This document shows positions 44,165-55,505 of a stretch of 64,000 bases of DNA, piece after piece. A model generated the notes under the pieces. It searched no databases. It was not told the origin of the DNA and was given only the letters and a program-made list of their open reading frames with translations. The stretch is from contig JAWZYV010012514.1 of NCBI GenBank assembly GCA_038373885.1, positions 1 to 64,000 of the forward strand. The letters run 5' to 3'. Origin of the DNA: Cheiracanthium punctorium. Taxonomy: Eukaryota; Arthropoda; Arachnida; Araneae; Cheiracanthiidae. A program made the translations under genes and the position numbers. Within the stretch, counting starts at the first letter, position 1, and every line of letters starts with the position of its first letter.

Positions 44165-45873
44165 GCGAACGTTCCGATAAACAAATGCATCATCTAGGCA
44201 TAGAGCCGCAACCAGGTTGAACGTCACTCGGGGCAAAACAACTCTTGTGTACCCCGGCGCAAACCTCCATTTCGACACCCTTTTCTTGGGAACCATAAAT
44301 GATTTTGACATCCAACTGAGCACGGCGACCAGGGCACGTGCCCCGCTTGTTCCATGTCTAGTTGCTTCCCCGTCTAAGCAACGAAACTGAACAAAGTCAT
44401 TCTTAAACTCGAAAGAAACTTGGAGCATTCATCAAGCCTGTTATAGTTTTTGCACGAAAATTAGAGTCGGGAGTTGACGGGTTTACGAACGCAAGGGGAG
44501 GCAGTGACCATCTATCTAGCTTAGTCTGGACTTGGGTCAACAGGACAAACATCGACTGGTGGCAGACGGACGAAATAGACGGGCAGGTAGGTGAGCCTTT
44601 CAAAGTAAAATACTCCACCCCCCTTTTAATGATTAGCTACATAAGCGCCCTCTAGCGACGCAGCATGCATACCACTAACGCGTGTATGCGCACAACATAA
44701 ACTTAATGATAACTCCCGACAGCGCCATCTTACAGGCAAAGCTTTAGCTCTTTTACAATATGTCGATGATTGTCTTATTGCTTCAAGTCCGTAGGCTTAG
44801 TAAACTTACGGCAGAAGCGTATTGTATGGGGATTTCTAAAGCTCGTGTTCAGGTCCAGCAATTGCTTCAAGTGTCAAAGTGATTACATAGAGAAGTGATG
44901 GAAGCTTCAGGTATGTAACATGATTGTTTTTTGATTTTTGGGAACTAAAATGTCCCGATTTTATGGATGACCATCACTGGTGCTAAATCATGCTAATGTG
45001 TGAAATCGTTGTATTGTACCTTACCAAATGTGGTCATTCTTATGTGGAACCAAAAGATTTTGTAATAATTAACATCCATATTATAATAATTAAAAACGCT
45101 AAATTCAAAAAATTTTAGTGTCCCTCCCTCTCAGCTGTACTAGTAATTGTGATAAGAGAATAAATAAGTATTGGTCATACAAGTATTCAAGAAATGTTAC
45201 TAATCCAACAACCTGGTCTTTAAAATAACAGAATTAAAGTCTGAAAGGAAATATATTTAAGCGCCCGTTAATTTCAATTTCAATTTCAATTTCAATGCAG
45301 CATACAGTAAAATATTCCACTCTGGTTCTCAAAAATTAAGGAAAAATGACAAGAATAGAGATAACTCGTGTTGAATCGGTGAAGTAGGTTGATTAAGTGC
45401 GATTGGATTTCATTTGAAACTTGGGTGATCCCTATCGGAGAGCTGTACCTTATACTGTCTCATTTAGGGTCAAGAAATGACAAGGGACCATTCATAATAA
45501 AGCGTAAATGATCAAGGGATTCACCTTCATCTAATTGAACCGAACAGTACCTGCGTTCCAATACTTACAATGTTAACTATTCTCCTCTGTTTCCGATGAG
45601 AGAACGATGAAAATGAAGTATATCTGTCCGGATTTGCTCGGGTGTTTAGCAGATGTTAATTGCAAACCGGATATTTGTTTGGAGCTTGAATATCATAAAG
45701 CGATTGGAGCCTATGGCATGCTGCCTGTGGAATAGTGTCTTAACGGGAGAAGTTCCGAATTTCCGTCCTAACGATATAGATCCGTTTAAAACAGTTGGGT
45801 GTATGTCGTTTTTAAGGGGATCTCGTAGGAAGCTTCAGAATAAAATACAGATCAGTATCCGTTTAGAGTTGAA
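44165..45873. other. no gene; weak dispersed repeat X at 44380-44520
   Basis: 44380-44500 resembles 50075-50200 (AACGAAA, AGTCGTTCTTAAACTGGAAA-type and TTTTGAACGAAAA words). Nothing else is bounded. A (TTTCAA)n tract is at 45271-45297. Confidence 0.4.
45271..45297. repeat. (TTTCAA)n microsatellite
   Basis: About four consecutive TTTCAA units. Confidence 0.8.
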
Positions 45874-46374
45874 CCCTTTAACGCGCAGTGTTCCCGCTCT
45901 GGGACACCAAACTCTGACTGTTGCCAGTCACGAAGAATAGATTGGATTTCTATAAAAATAGTGTGCGGGTGACAGAGCTTCACGAGAATCTTTTACTTTT
46001 AGCACGTCATTTCCCGTACAAAAAATGGTCACGATTATTTTTAACAGCACTGACATCTGCTGAAAAATGGAAGAATGCGAGAACAGCTGGATAGATGGCC
46101 CCATGCTGAAAAAAGGGCAGCCGTTGCCATCGCTCGACTGAACTACCAGCAAGAGGGCGGACGATCGAAACGTTCATCGCGTGCCACAGATCTAGAGACC
46201 CTTTTTTGACGCAGCTGGCTGTGCGCGGCACAGCCAGCTGTCGTCAAAAAAGGGTCTCTCGATTTGTGGTACGCGATGAAAGTTCGATCGTCCGCCCTCT
46301 TGCTGGTAGTTAAGCCGAGCGATGGCAACGGCTGCCCCTTTTTCAACATTGGGAAAGGGTTGCACCTCAAAGGG
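45874..46374 (+). mobile_element. piggyBac-type MITE family A, copy A7
   Basis: CCCTTTAACGCGCAG start and CACCTCAAAGGG end. The right flank is TTAA (46375-46378); the left reads TGAA, one change from TTAA. The palindrome is interrupted by an extra GCGCGG in the loop (CAGCTGGCTGTGCGCGGCAC). Confidence 0.85.
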
Positions 46375-46380
46375 TTAAAG

Positions 46381-46820
46381 CAGCGGTTCTCAACCTTTTT
46401 AACGTCGCCCCCCCCTCCCCCAACAAAGGCTAACTTACGGTGGCGCCCCTCCTCAAATTTTTCAGCGTACATCCAGTTTTTTAATCTTTAACATTGAAAA
46501 TTCCCAGCAGACGCACACTGGTTCTCTGAACGTCTATTAACGTTCAGAAGACGTTTTCTGAATGTTAATAGACGTTCAGAGAACCAGTTCTGTGTGTGTT
46601 TGCTGGGTTTAGTAGAATTTTCTACAAAATATTGTTACCAGTAAAGTTTGAATGAACTTTTTAAGCGATAATGGATATATTTTTGAGTAAAAATGAAAAT
46701 AAATAAGATGATTTTTTTAAAAACATGCATCACTACTTGCTCTTTGGTTTTTCTCGCCCCCCCCCCGCAAACGCTCTGCGCCCCCCTTGAGAGTTGCGCC
46801 CCACAGGTTGAGAAACGCTG
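46381..46820. mobile_element. hAT MITE with GGTTCTCAACC termini, copy J2
   Basis: CAGCGGTTCTCAACC at 46381 faces GGTTGAGAAACGCTG ending at 46820. The body aligns with J1 at 14300 (GGCTAACTTACGGTGGC, GGATATATTTTTGAGTAAAA, CATGCATCACTACTTGCTCT). It starts 6 bp past A7, and flanking octamers match only about 5 of 8. A 105-bp palindrome is nested at 46503-46607. Confidence 0.8.
46503..46607. mobile_element. nested near-perfect palindromic MITE (CCCAGCA termini)
   Basis: CCCAGCAGACGCACACTGGT runs into GAACGTCTATTAACGTTCAG. After a 10-base loop, AAGACGTTTT, the inverted arm returns to TGCTGGG. J1 lacks this insert between its matching segments, so it arrived after the J family spread. Confidence 0.8.
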
Positions 46821-46939
46821 GTTTGGAGTTTAAAAGTATGTTCGCGCGTTTCTTCTTTAGTGTATCTTATAAAGAACTTTCCAGGTTCTTCTTTAGTCAC
46901 ACAACTTTGAGCTGTTTACTAAATCATTGAATCCCAGCC

Positions 46940-47089
46940 TGCTAACATTGTGCCCCACCCCCTCAAAGGATAATTTACGATGGCGCCCCCTCCCTCGTTT
47001 AGATTTCTCAGCATAATACCTTTTTTTATTCTTCAACAATGAGTACCGAGTTGCTTTTCTCTACCTTAAACCCTTGCCCAATCAATGAC
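46940..47089. mobile_element. diverged J-like fragment
   Basis: Keeps TGCCCCACCCCCTCAAAGGA, TTTACGATGGCGCCCCCTCC, TTCTCAGCAT and CTTCAACAATGA in the J order, but has no clear ends. Confidence 0.5.
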
Positions 47090-47948
47090 TGACGACATAA
47101 TGTATTGAAGATGTCCATATACATTAATGTACTGAAATTCTTTTAGGCGATCCTGTCCATAAAGTACTCAGCCGATGGGTCATCAAAAAGGGATCTGCAC
47201 TATTCCATGTTACAAAAGGCTTAAATATAAAATTTCAAAATTCTAAGCCCGACAGCTTTTGGGTTATGTGAATGACGTACATACCTACGTTTTTTCGTGA
47301 CGTCTGTACGCGCCAAATGCACAAACCTCGTGCCGAAACGGATGTGTATTTTAATTAAAACAATTTTCTCCCACTCTGATTACAAAAATAATTCTAATAC
47401 ACTCTCCGCCATGAAGAACGTAATCCCTTAATCCCCTCTCGTGATTGTTTTTTTGATAATTTCTTGTTCTCTGCACGTAATGGCTTCCTTCTTTAATAAT
47501 CGAGCCTATTTATTCATCGGCGTTCCTTTTAGTGACTAAGGCCCTCTTCATCTTACTCTTCGAACAAAAGGAGAACGTTATTAATACGCCCTATTCATTT
47601 CGAATTGCTTGAAAGGGGGGGCGTCATTCCCTAGCAGAAGGAAAACAAAAGATCATCGAGTGGGTGTATGTATGTACGTACCCTAATTTCTTCGTTTAGC
47701 CGGATTCATTAAAATAAAGCTTTTCATCGGACGTTTTTCAAAAAATCCGAACAGGTAGCTGTTTTGCAGCGAACGAACTGGTTTCGAATTTCAAGGAACG
47801 GGGATTTATCTCGTCGAGATGGCATCGGTGTTGTGAAAAGAGATTACTCTTAAATTATTTCAGATGAAAAGGTGTTTATTTTCAATTGACTGCAGCGCAC
47901 TTGAGAAAAGGTGGGGGGGGGATAGATTTATTCATTCCATTTGAATTA
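47090..47948. other. no gene seen
   Basis: AT-rich DNA without a convincing ORF or boundary. Confidence 0.5.
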
Positions 47949-48156
47949 CTATAGGCTAGAGATGAGACGGGTTTAGCCGTATCCCGTCCCGGGCCCGAAC
48001 CGAGCCAAAGCCTCCTAGAAATAGAAAGCCTCCTACGTTCTCCTACGTCATCAAGCTTCGACGTCAACACTAGGCCTACATTTAATCGCAAAATAAAACT
48101 ATAGAAAATGTCTGGTGAATTTACCCATTAATACCAATATTTTGATAATTCGAGAT

Positions 48157-48826
48157 AAAAAATCTGGAGTGACTCCACTCGACTTTCCGAACACTTACGA
48201 TTAAGATCATGACCAAGCATTTAAATAAATTTGAATCGATGAATCATTCAAACATATATACCCAATTGAAGCTCAATCGAATGCACTTTTTAAACGCTAG
48301 CGCACTTTCAAGAATGTCTCCCCATAGGCCATAATGTAAAAGAAATCTTGGTCGTAGCCCTGTAGAAAAACTATAAGTCCTACACACACCAAAATCAATA
48401 TCGGTCTTATGATGGTGGTTTATAACATGTATACCCAATTTGAGCTCAATCGAAGGTACCGTTTAAACGCTAGCGTACTTTCAAGAATTTTCCCCCATAG
48501 GCCATCATGTAAAAGAAATCTTTGTCGTAGCCCTGTAGAAAAACTGTAAGTCCTATACACACCAAAATCAATACCGGTCTTGCGACGGTAGTTTATAACA
48601 TATATACCCAATTTGAGCACAATCGAATGCCCCGTTCAGGAGCTATCGTGTTCACTCACATACACACAAACACACATACACACACACACATACATACATA
48701 CATCTCGTAAAAATAGCATAAATGAATTCAGAAGACCTCAAAACGTGTCAATACACCAAAATCTCGAATTCGAATTGTTTCATGATGACAATACTTTCCT
48801 TACAGGGTACATGTTCGGAAAGTAAA
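48157..48826 (-). mobile_element. family B copy B12, complete, three unit starts
   Basis: AAAAAATCTGGAGTGACTCC at the left, unit starts at about 48270, 48445 and 48615, (AC)n/(ATAC)n at 48659-48702, right end ATGTTCGGAAAGTAAA. Nested in the TAGAGATGAG element. Confidence 0.85.
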
Positions 48827-49443
48827 AATATAATTTTACGACCAATGGCAGATATTTAACCATGACTAATAAGATAATATACGATAAGGAAAGGAATCAT
48901 AATGAATAATTATGTATGAGAAAGGTATTTTAATTTTAATGTTCAATTTAAGATATTTTCTAACAGTTGTAGCATTCACCAGATATTTGAAATAGTTTTA
49001 CTTCGTGAAGTTAAAACTGTGATGACGCCACTTTCGTAGGCCTAGTGATGACGTCAAAAGCTTGGTGACGTAGAAGTTGTAAGGCTTTCTGTATCTAGGA
49101 GGCTTTGACCGGGCTCGGGCTCTGTCGTTCACTATCGTGTTCGGGCTTGCGGGAAATTTCTCCTTTATGGAACATGCTCCTTGTAAACATTTTAAAAAGT
49201 GACACGTGGGAGAAATGAGCGCTAATTGTTATTATTCGATAAACTCGAATATTAAGAATTAGGAAGTGCATTAAGAGTTTGCTATTACATTTGTCTTTAA
49301 TGTGCACAAAAGACAAAATTATTGATATTCTATCAATATTGAGTTCTATTTATCTGTTAGCTGAAATTTGGGGCTCGATTGTTGTTGTTGTTGTGAACAT
49401 GTATATCTGATTTGTGTGCTTGGCTCGAGACCTGCTTATAAGT

Positions 49444-49645
49444 CCTCATCAGAAGGACAACACAAGTGCGGGAGCCTTCCGTTTGGGGGGGGGGAGGGGT
49501 GTCTTTATAAGGGGTCCTAACCCGTACTTTCGCAAAGTTTCGGAGAAAACCATGGAAAACTCCGAACGGTTAGGTCGACGGACGTGCGATGGGACCCGAA
49601 CCCATCGCACCAGTGACGTAACCACTGTGCCATTGGTGAGGTTTG
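49444..49645 (-). repeat. tRNA-derived SINE, type b (minus strand)
   Basis: Minus-strand CCTCACCAATGGCACAGTGG head, GGTTCGGGTCCCATCGCACG and GTCCGTCGACC; the G run at 49485-49495 is the usual C run of the tail. Confidence 0.75.
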
Positions 49646-49928
49646 GGGCTCGGGCTCGTATTAAAAGTCCTCGGGCTCGGACTTTAAAAAATGAGCCCGA
49701 ACTCTTCTCTATTATGGGCGTGATCGTAAATGCTGAACCCATGTCACTCGTGCTGCGAGCTTTAGTTTTAGGCGTTTTTGTTCTCTCTGTTTTTAAACCT
49801 TAACCTGTTGATCATCCTTCTGAAAATCATAATGAATGAGTCGAAAAACTAAATCAGCTGAGGCAGGAACCAGTTGATTCAGTTTTCGGTAGTTTGTTTG
49901 CAGTTTGACAGAGGACGTTCTGTTAAAC

Positions 49929-50047
49929 CGGGGCTGGCCAACCTTTTTGCAGGCCATCGGCCGAGTTCAGATGCGCCGCCATGCACCTTTTTCTTTTTTT
50001 ATGCTCACTGGTAGTTTGGCGCATGCGCCATGATTTGGCCACCCCTG
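49929..50047. mobile_element. short hAT MITE (GGCTGGCCAACC termini)
   Basis: CGGGGCTGGCCAACC at 49929 faces TTTGGCCACCCCTG ending at 50047. Flanks TGTTAAAC (49921-49928) and CGTTAAAC (50048-50055) match 7 of 8. 119 bp. CAGGGGTGGCCAA-type ends are common in hAT MITEs. Confidence 0.85.
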
Positions 50048-50055
50048 CGTTAAAC

Positions 50056-50409
50056 AAACGTATCACCTCGGCAACGAAATCGAATAAACTAAAGTCGTTC
50101 TTAAACTGGAAAGAATCTAAAATGACTTAATCACCCCCTGTTGCAGCCTTTTGAACGAAAACTAGTGGTGCGAGTTTAAGAGTTTTACGAACACACAAGG
50201 AATGAGTTGCCAAGTCATAAACGTGTTCACCTGTTTCCCTTTTTTGACTGCAATGTACTTACGTCTATCATGACTAAAAATACGTTTATAGTAAAGGAAT
50301 TTTAAAACTGTTCTTTTAACGGACTGTTACCTTGATAGACAAAACGGAAAGAAATTAAAATTGGCAATTTTCAATGAAATACGCAGAAAAGGAATAAAAA
50401 CTTTTTTAT
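50056..50409. other. no gene; weak dispersed repeat X, copy 2
   Basis: 50075-50200 resembles 44380-44500. The rest is AT-rich with nothing recognised. Confidence 0.4.
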
Positions 50410-51600
50410 CAGTTCATAGCAAAGGTGAAAAGTTTTTCCGATTTCGAGCTCTCTGTCTGTCCATCCGCTCTGTAACTCCTCATTAATAGGAACCCATTAC
50501 TACGAAATTTATGTACTCCACACTGCCCCATGTATCTTATTGATAACAGATTATGTATGATTTACAGCTGTTTTACAGGAGCACCCAAAAAAATTCGAAT
50601 ACCTTTACGATCTATGAGCAGTCATTGTTTAAATGGATATATACATTGAGGATAACAAAATAAGGCTCTGCATAAAAAAAAAAAATAGTGGTTGTAGAGT
50701 TTATAGTTCTTTTACAGGACCTACCAAAAGAGCTCCAGACAGTCAATGGCATTTAAGAGACATTCATCCACTTCATGCACAGTACTGTTACGAATTTTCG
50801 GGGCAACCCGCTGTTCCGGGGCTTAAAATAGTGTAAAATTCGTATTCTACGCTTCAAATAGTTAAATTTTGCTTTATGTTGCATCAAAATTTGTCCACTA
50901 GAGACGGAGATACTGAGGTTTCGGTTTTCCCTTTGTTTTTCGATGGATTTTCTAGAAATCTCGGGAATATGGGTCCTAGGGCTTCAATCTCTTCACATTT
51001 GGGGACTTATTTTTGGCGCCCAATTGGGCGATATTTCGCCAAAAGTCGCCAAGTTTGGCGACATTTTGGTCATTGGGCGCGGTTTCCCCAATGGGGGCCT
51101 GAAAGTTCGTTTTTCCGCATTGAAAACGCATAATAACCTAACATTTCTCTTCTATGACGCAATCAAAATTCCTGCTTTATGTAAAATCCTCGAGAAATAG
51201 ACTTTTCTGGAAGCTGCCCTCAGCTTCTGCCTCCTCTATAATTACCGGCGTGTTTCATCGGCCCCAGTTCAGTGTGAGTTTGCTCCCGTCGAGAGTGTGC
51301 GAATGGAGCTCTCTCAGTGAGTACGCCTGCTTTGCTCTGTGATAGAAGCGGTGTTTCGCGCTTGTTTATGAAGCTGTTTTTAAAGTGCTGTGTGTAAATT
51401 CTTTATCATTGAGTCTTGAGGGAGTGTTAGTGTTATCCCTCGTATATTTCCACTGAATTTTACCTGTGGAAGTGTTTTATTTTGTGCGTGAAATATTAAC
51501 TGTTGACTCTTCATTTAAAAGAGGTGTAAATAACATTTACATATCTTTTTACAGGGTCTTACAAAATTCCAGTATTAGTGATATACATTTGTTTCGAGGT
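50410..51600 (+). repeat. dispersed repeat M, copy 2, interrupted by repeat K
   Basis: CTCTCTGTCTGTCCATCCGC, then GTAACTCCT, then ACGAAATTTATGTACTCC, then TTTATAGTTCTTTTACAGGA up to 50786. After repeat K it resumes with GTTGACTCTTCATTTAAAAG and TTTTTACAGGGTCTTACAAA at 51500-51565, words that also end copy 1. Confidence 0.45.
50787..51275 (+). mobile_element. dispersed repeat K, copy 2
   Basis: GTTACGAATTTTCGGGGC start; GCCCAATTGGGCGATATTTC and TCGCCAAGTTTGGCGACATT tract; CCTAACATTTCTCTTCTATG; TTCATCGGCCCCAGTTCAGT end. Several overlapping GGCGA/TCGCC inverted repeats give local hairpins. Short open frames here (50876-51133, 50943-51200) are not shared intact with copy 1. Class unknown. Confidence 0.6.
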
Positions 51601-51603
51601 TAT

Positions 51604-51813
51604 CCCCAGCCCCACCACGGCCGAAAGGATAATATCCTAACCATGGCAGATGTCTGAAGTGTACAGGTTCAGAGTTCTGGCCTATCGCGCGGCTGTCGAT
51701 CTGATATTCCTAGAGTTTTGGGCGGTTTACACCAGATGAAACGAGAATACGCCTTATAACTCCTCAAAAAGTCCTCCAACCAAGGTGTGCACTCCCTAGG
51801 CATCCCTTGTGCA
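51604..51813 (+). repeat. tRNA-derived SINE, type b, degenerate
   Basis: CCACCACGGCCGAAAGGATA head, degenerate B-box, ATCGCGCGGCTGTCGATC, AAAGTCCTCCAACCAAGG tail. More substitutions than other copies. Confidence 0.65.
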
Positions 51814-52610
51814 GGTTTGCCTTAAAAACTAAATTCACAATTGAGATTATCTCCAAAATCTCGCCAAGCATGACGGCGATACATCGCCAAATTTGGCGCA
51901 AGAAAGACTGCTGTGCGGGAAAGTGTCTTAAAACTCATGCGCCTTGCATTATTTATGTTACTCTTTCTTCTATAACTGCCCGCAGCTTCAGGTCCCGGCG
52001 TTTTGAGGGGGGAAGGTTCACCCCCACCCCCTTTGGAGGCAAAGTTTGGGCATAGACTTTTTCTGCAGAATTACATGATAAAATTAATTCGACGATGAAA
52101 ATAATTTTAAAATATCCTTTTATTTTAAATGTCATTAATTAAGATTAATTACGGGATAATTGAACGTCCAAAGGGACGAAATAAACTAAGGTTTGAGGTA
52201 TGTATTTAATTGTGAATTACATTAAAGTGAAAATATAACTAAATGTCATTTATAAGAGACTAATTGAAAGCATTTGGCTATGCGAATGCTTTTGATTAAA
52301 AAAAAAATACCAGCCGATAAAAAAAAAATAACTATAGAAAATTTATATTTTAATTTGGAAACATCTTATGCAAGATGCGGCTAATTTTAAAAGAATCTCC
52401 CAAAGATTTAAATGCGCTTTTGTAATTAAATATTTTTCTTAATTTGGAGTCTAATTAGAAGTGACTTCCATTAAATAATTTATGTTTTTTTCCATCAGAT
52501 GCTGTTGCAATTCACAATTGCGCATAGATATTCTATTTAAGGCATGCATTTATAAATATATGTTGTTCTCTCCAAATAAAGACAAAAAAGTGTTAACGAT
52601 TTCAGATTTT
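51814..52610. other. no gene seen
   Basis: 51850-51900 has GGCGATACATCGCC words like repeat K. 52000-52045 is C/G-run rich. The rest is very AT-rich. Confidence 0.45.
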
Positions 52611-53340
52611 ATTTTCAGAACATTCACCATGTAAGAAAAGCATTGCAATCACGGAATTATTCAACTTTGAGATTTTGATGTATATATATGATTCGAGGTC
52701 TCCTTGCTGGGAGTTTGTGTGTGTGCGTGTGACTGAACGCGATGGAACTAAACGGTGCATTCGACTGAACTCAATTTGGTATATATATTAAAGACGACCA
52801 TCGCACGACAGGTATTGATTTTGTTGTGTATAGGAGTATAGGTTTTTTTTTACAGAGGTACGAAAAATAATTCTTTTACATTACGGTCTATGGACGGAAA
52901 TTCTTGAAAGTGCGCTAGCGTCTAAACGGGGGATTCGATTGAGCGCAAATGGGGGTAAATATATTACGGGTCGCGGTCACATGACCTGCATAAATTTTGT
53001 TGAGTGTAGAACTGAAATTTTGTTCACAGCGTTGCAAAAAAGAGTGATTATACATTACACCCTATGGATACAAACCATGTGTGCTAGTGTCTAAAGGGTG
53101 CATTCGAATAAGTTCAAATTAAGTATTTAGTATATTGTAGGGTAACCTGTATAGATTTTGGCGCGAGTAGGGATTACAGTTTTTGTACAGAGGTACAAAA
53201 AATAATTCTAATACATTATGGCCCACAGGTGCAAATTATTTAAAGTGCACTTGCATTCGATCGAGTTAAATCCAATTTATTCGAACGGTTGGTAAAGATC
53301 AAGTGTTCGGAAAGTCGAATGGAGTCACTTCAGACTTTTT
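52611..53340 (+). mobile_element. family B, diverged copy with complete order
   Basis: TTTCAGAACATTCACCATGT left end (ACTTTCCGAACA degraded), short GT tract, GAACGCGATGG, three to four degenerate units, and the right end GTGTTCGGAAAGTCGAATGG then TCACTTCAGACTTTTT. It shows the family existed long enough to diverge strongly. Confidence 0.75.
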
Positions 53341-53460
53341 ATTATTTCTATCCGTTCTTTAACAGATTTTAGTGTGCATCGATTGGTGGGATATGATATT
53401 GTTATGCGTCACTTCATAGAAATGTTATTGTTGTCGTTTCTGATGCCGCAAACGACGGTT

Positions 53461-53822
53461 CCAGATGCCCCCCCCTCCCCCCCCCGAAGAGAGGCGATGG
53501 GCAGAGGGGGTGCGCCTTCCATTTTTGAGGGGCTCGGTGTGGGGAAGGACGATTTAGCCCGCAGTCCCCTCATTTTGAACCCATTCCAGAGGAGGGACCC
53601 ACTCCCTGAAATCGGCCCCCCAGAGGTATCGTTTAACAACTTGGAGGACATTGGAACCACGACAGATTTTACTTGCACCCGCTCCCCATGAGCGTACACG
53701 GTCCCACAGCAGTCGAGCCGAGAGGAAGTGGACCCTCCCGAGCACTGACCGGATGCTGCTTTACTTACCGTGTTCCAGTGGGAACGGAGTGGAGCATCCA
53801 GACCACTGCGGGACATTGAAAT
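53461..53822 (+). repeat. GC-rich dispersed repeat L, copy 2
   Basis: Aligns with 21755-22170 in order (GAGGCGATGGGCAGAGGGGG, GACGATTTAGCC, GAACCCATTCCAGAGGAGGG, CCCCAGAGGTATCGTTTAAC, CCCATGAGCGTACACGGTCC, GGGAACGGAGTGGAGC). It has frames open on both strands (53374-53691 plus, 53409-53816 minus), which argues against either being a real gene. Confidence 0.6.
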
Positions 53823-53940
53823 GGGGTATTAATTCTTTTGCAGGAGACCACGAACTAATTGCAGTAGATTGCGCTCTATTAAACTGCACTTTAGAGACGT
53901 TGACTCTGTATCTGAAAATGACAATAAAAGTAATAATATA

Positions 53941-54340
53941 CAGGGTAATTATAATTAAATTCCCCTGTACAACGGCATTCTGCAGCTGAAACGGGCGAGC
54001 TCATTGACAACCGATTTGGCATATGGACTGCTACACAAGATGCAATCAAGGAAGTTTTTTTTTTAAAGTTTAGTTCAAGAAATCTTCTCCAGGTGGCGTT
54101 TGCATGATTAATTCAGCTTAGAAAAATCACCCAACTTAGTTAAAAATGCACAAAAAGGAATGAATAAATGTTGGTATTGTCTGCACATTTCTAATCAGTC
54201 ATTTCTGCTGTTAAATTTGCCGCTTTCCACACAAAGAGCCACCTAGCGGATACTTTTTGAACTATCGTTTTTCCTTGAAATCTTTTGAACGTATCTCATG
54301 TGTAAGTCTATATACCAAACTGGATTACAGTAGGGTAGAG
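53941..54340 (+). mobile_element. MITE family S, copy 1
   Basis: CAGGGTAATTATAATTAAAT start, CAGCTGAAACGGGCGAGC, TTTAAAGTTTAGTTCAAGAA, GGTGGCGTTTG and a CTATATACCAAACTGGATT region parallel 56310-57052. The right end is not resolved. Confidence 0.5.
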
Positions 54341-54809
54341 AATACGCACAAATGAACAACCAGCACACAGGGATTCAGAATTGTGAAGGCACTAATTAAG
54401 GAAATTAAATAAAACTATGAAGAATTAAAATCCGATCAATACAGAAGTACTGAAACAGATAAAAAATGAAACTAACAGGTATTATATTTTTTAAAAATAA
54501 AGCGGACTTCACCAAAACGAAAAATTATTCTCATTTTAAAACAGCAGGGTTTAGCGATTCGCCCCAAGATATCGTCAAGCTGGATTTAACTTAAAAATTT
54601 ATAAAAAAAAACCAAACTGGGTGATAAATCGTCAAAAATGGCCAACCTTGGCGACCTTCGGCATACCACTACTAACACTGGTACTGGCAACCCTTTACGC
54701 AATGGTATAAATGCGTGAATCTTTCAGATTTTCTGAATGGGTAATATCAGAACGGGCCCAAATGAATTGGGTCCACTTCTGAGGTACCGACTTCTGAATT
54801 ATGCATTAA
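54341..54809. other. no gene seen
   Basis: AT-rich. A TGGCCAACCTTGGCGACC word near 54640 recalls repeat K. Confidence 0.45.
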
Positions 54810-55311
54810 GAAATCTGGAGTGACTCCACTCGACTTTCCGAACACTTACGATTAAGATCATGACCAAGCATTTAAATAAATTTGAATCGACGAATCATTC
54901 AAACATACATACCAAATTGACGCTCAATCGAATGCGCCGTTTAAATGCTAGCGCACTTTCAAGAATTTCTCCCCATAATGTAAAAGAAATAATGTAAAAG
55001 AAATCTTTTCATAGCCCTGTAGAAAAACTATAAGTCCTGTACAGATCAAAATCAATACCGGACTTATTGTGGTGGTTTATAACATATACACCCAATTTGA
55101 GCTCAATCGAATCGACCGTTTAAACGCTAGCGCACTGTCGAAAATTTCCTCCCATAGGCCATCCTGTAAAAGAAATCTTGGTCGTAGCCCTGTAGAAAAA
55201 CTATCGGTCCTATACACACCCAAATCAATACCGGTCTTGCGACGGTGGTTTATAAAATAGATACCCAATTTGAACTCCATCGAATACTCCGTTTAGGAGT
55301 TATCGTGTTCA

Positions 55312-55363
<52 letters not shown>

Positions 55364-55505
55364 TACATACATACATACATCTCGTAGAAATAGCATCCAT
55401 GAATTCGGAAGACCTCGAAACGTGTCAACACACCCAAATCTCAAAGTCGAATTTTTTTCATGATTGCAATACTTTCCTTAGATGGTACATGTTCGGAAAG
55501 TAAAA
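54810..55505 (-). mobile_element. family B copy B14, complete, three unit starts, long (AC)n
   Basis: AGAAATCTGGAGTGACTCCA left end, unit starts at about 54925, 55100 and 55270, right end ATGTTCGGAAAGTAAA. A 17-bp piece AATGTAAAAGAAATAATGTA is partly duplicated at 54975-55003. Confidence 0.85.
55313..55381. repeat. (AC)n then (CATA)n microsatellite
   Basis: About 22 AC units followed by CATA units, the longest such tract in the window. It occupies the standard microsatellite position of family B. Confidence 0.9.

Larger units (their letters stand above)
47957..49711. mobile_element. hAT-like element (TAGAGATGAG termini) hosting a family B copy and a SINE
   Basis: TAGAGATGAG at 47957 faces CTCTTCTCTA ending at 49711. 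Flanks CTATAGGC (47949-47956) and TTATGGGC (49712-49719) match 6 of 8 through transitions. The arms are inverted over long stretches: 48003-48070 (AAAGCCTCCTAG, CTACGTCATCAAGCTT, GACGTCAAC) against 49025-49115. B12 (48157-48826) and a SINE (49444-49645) are later insertions. Confidence 0.65.

Noticed and set aside
53374..53816. Overlapping frames of 105 and 135 codons on opposite strands in repeat L
   Set aside because: GC-rich DNA leaves both strands open; the other copy of the repeat does not keep either frame as far as I can see.
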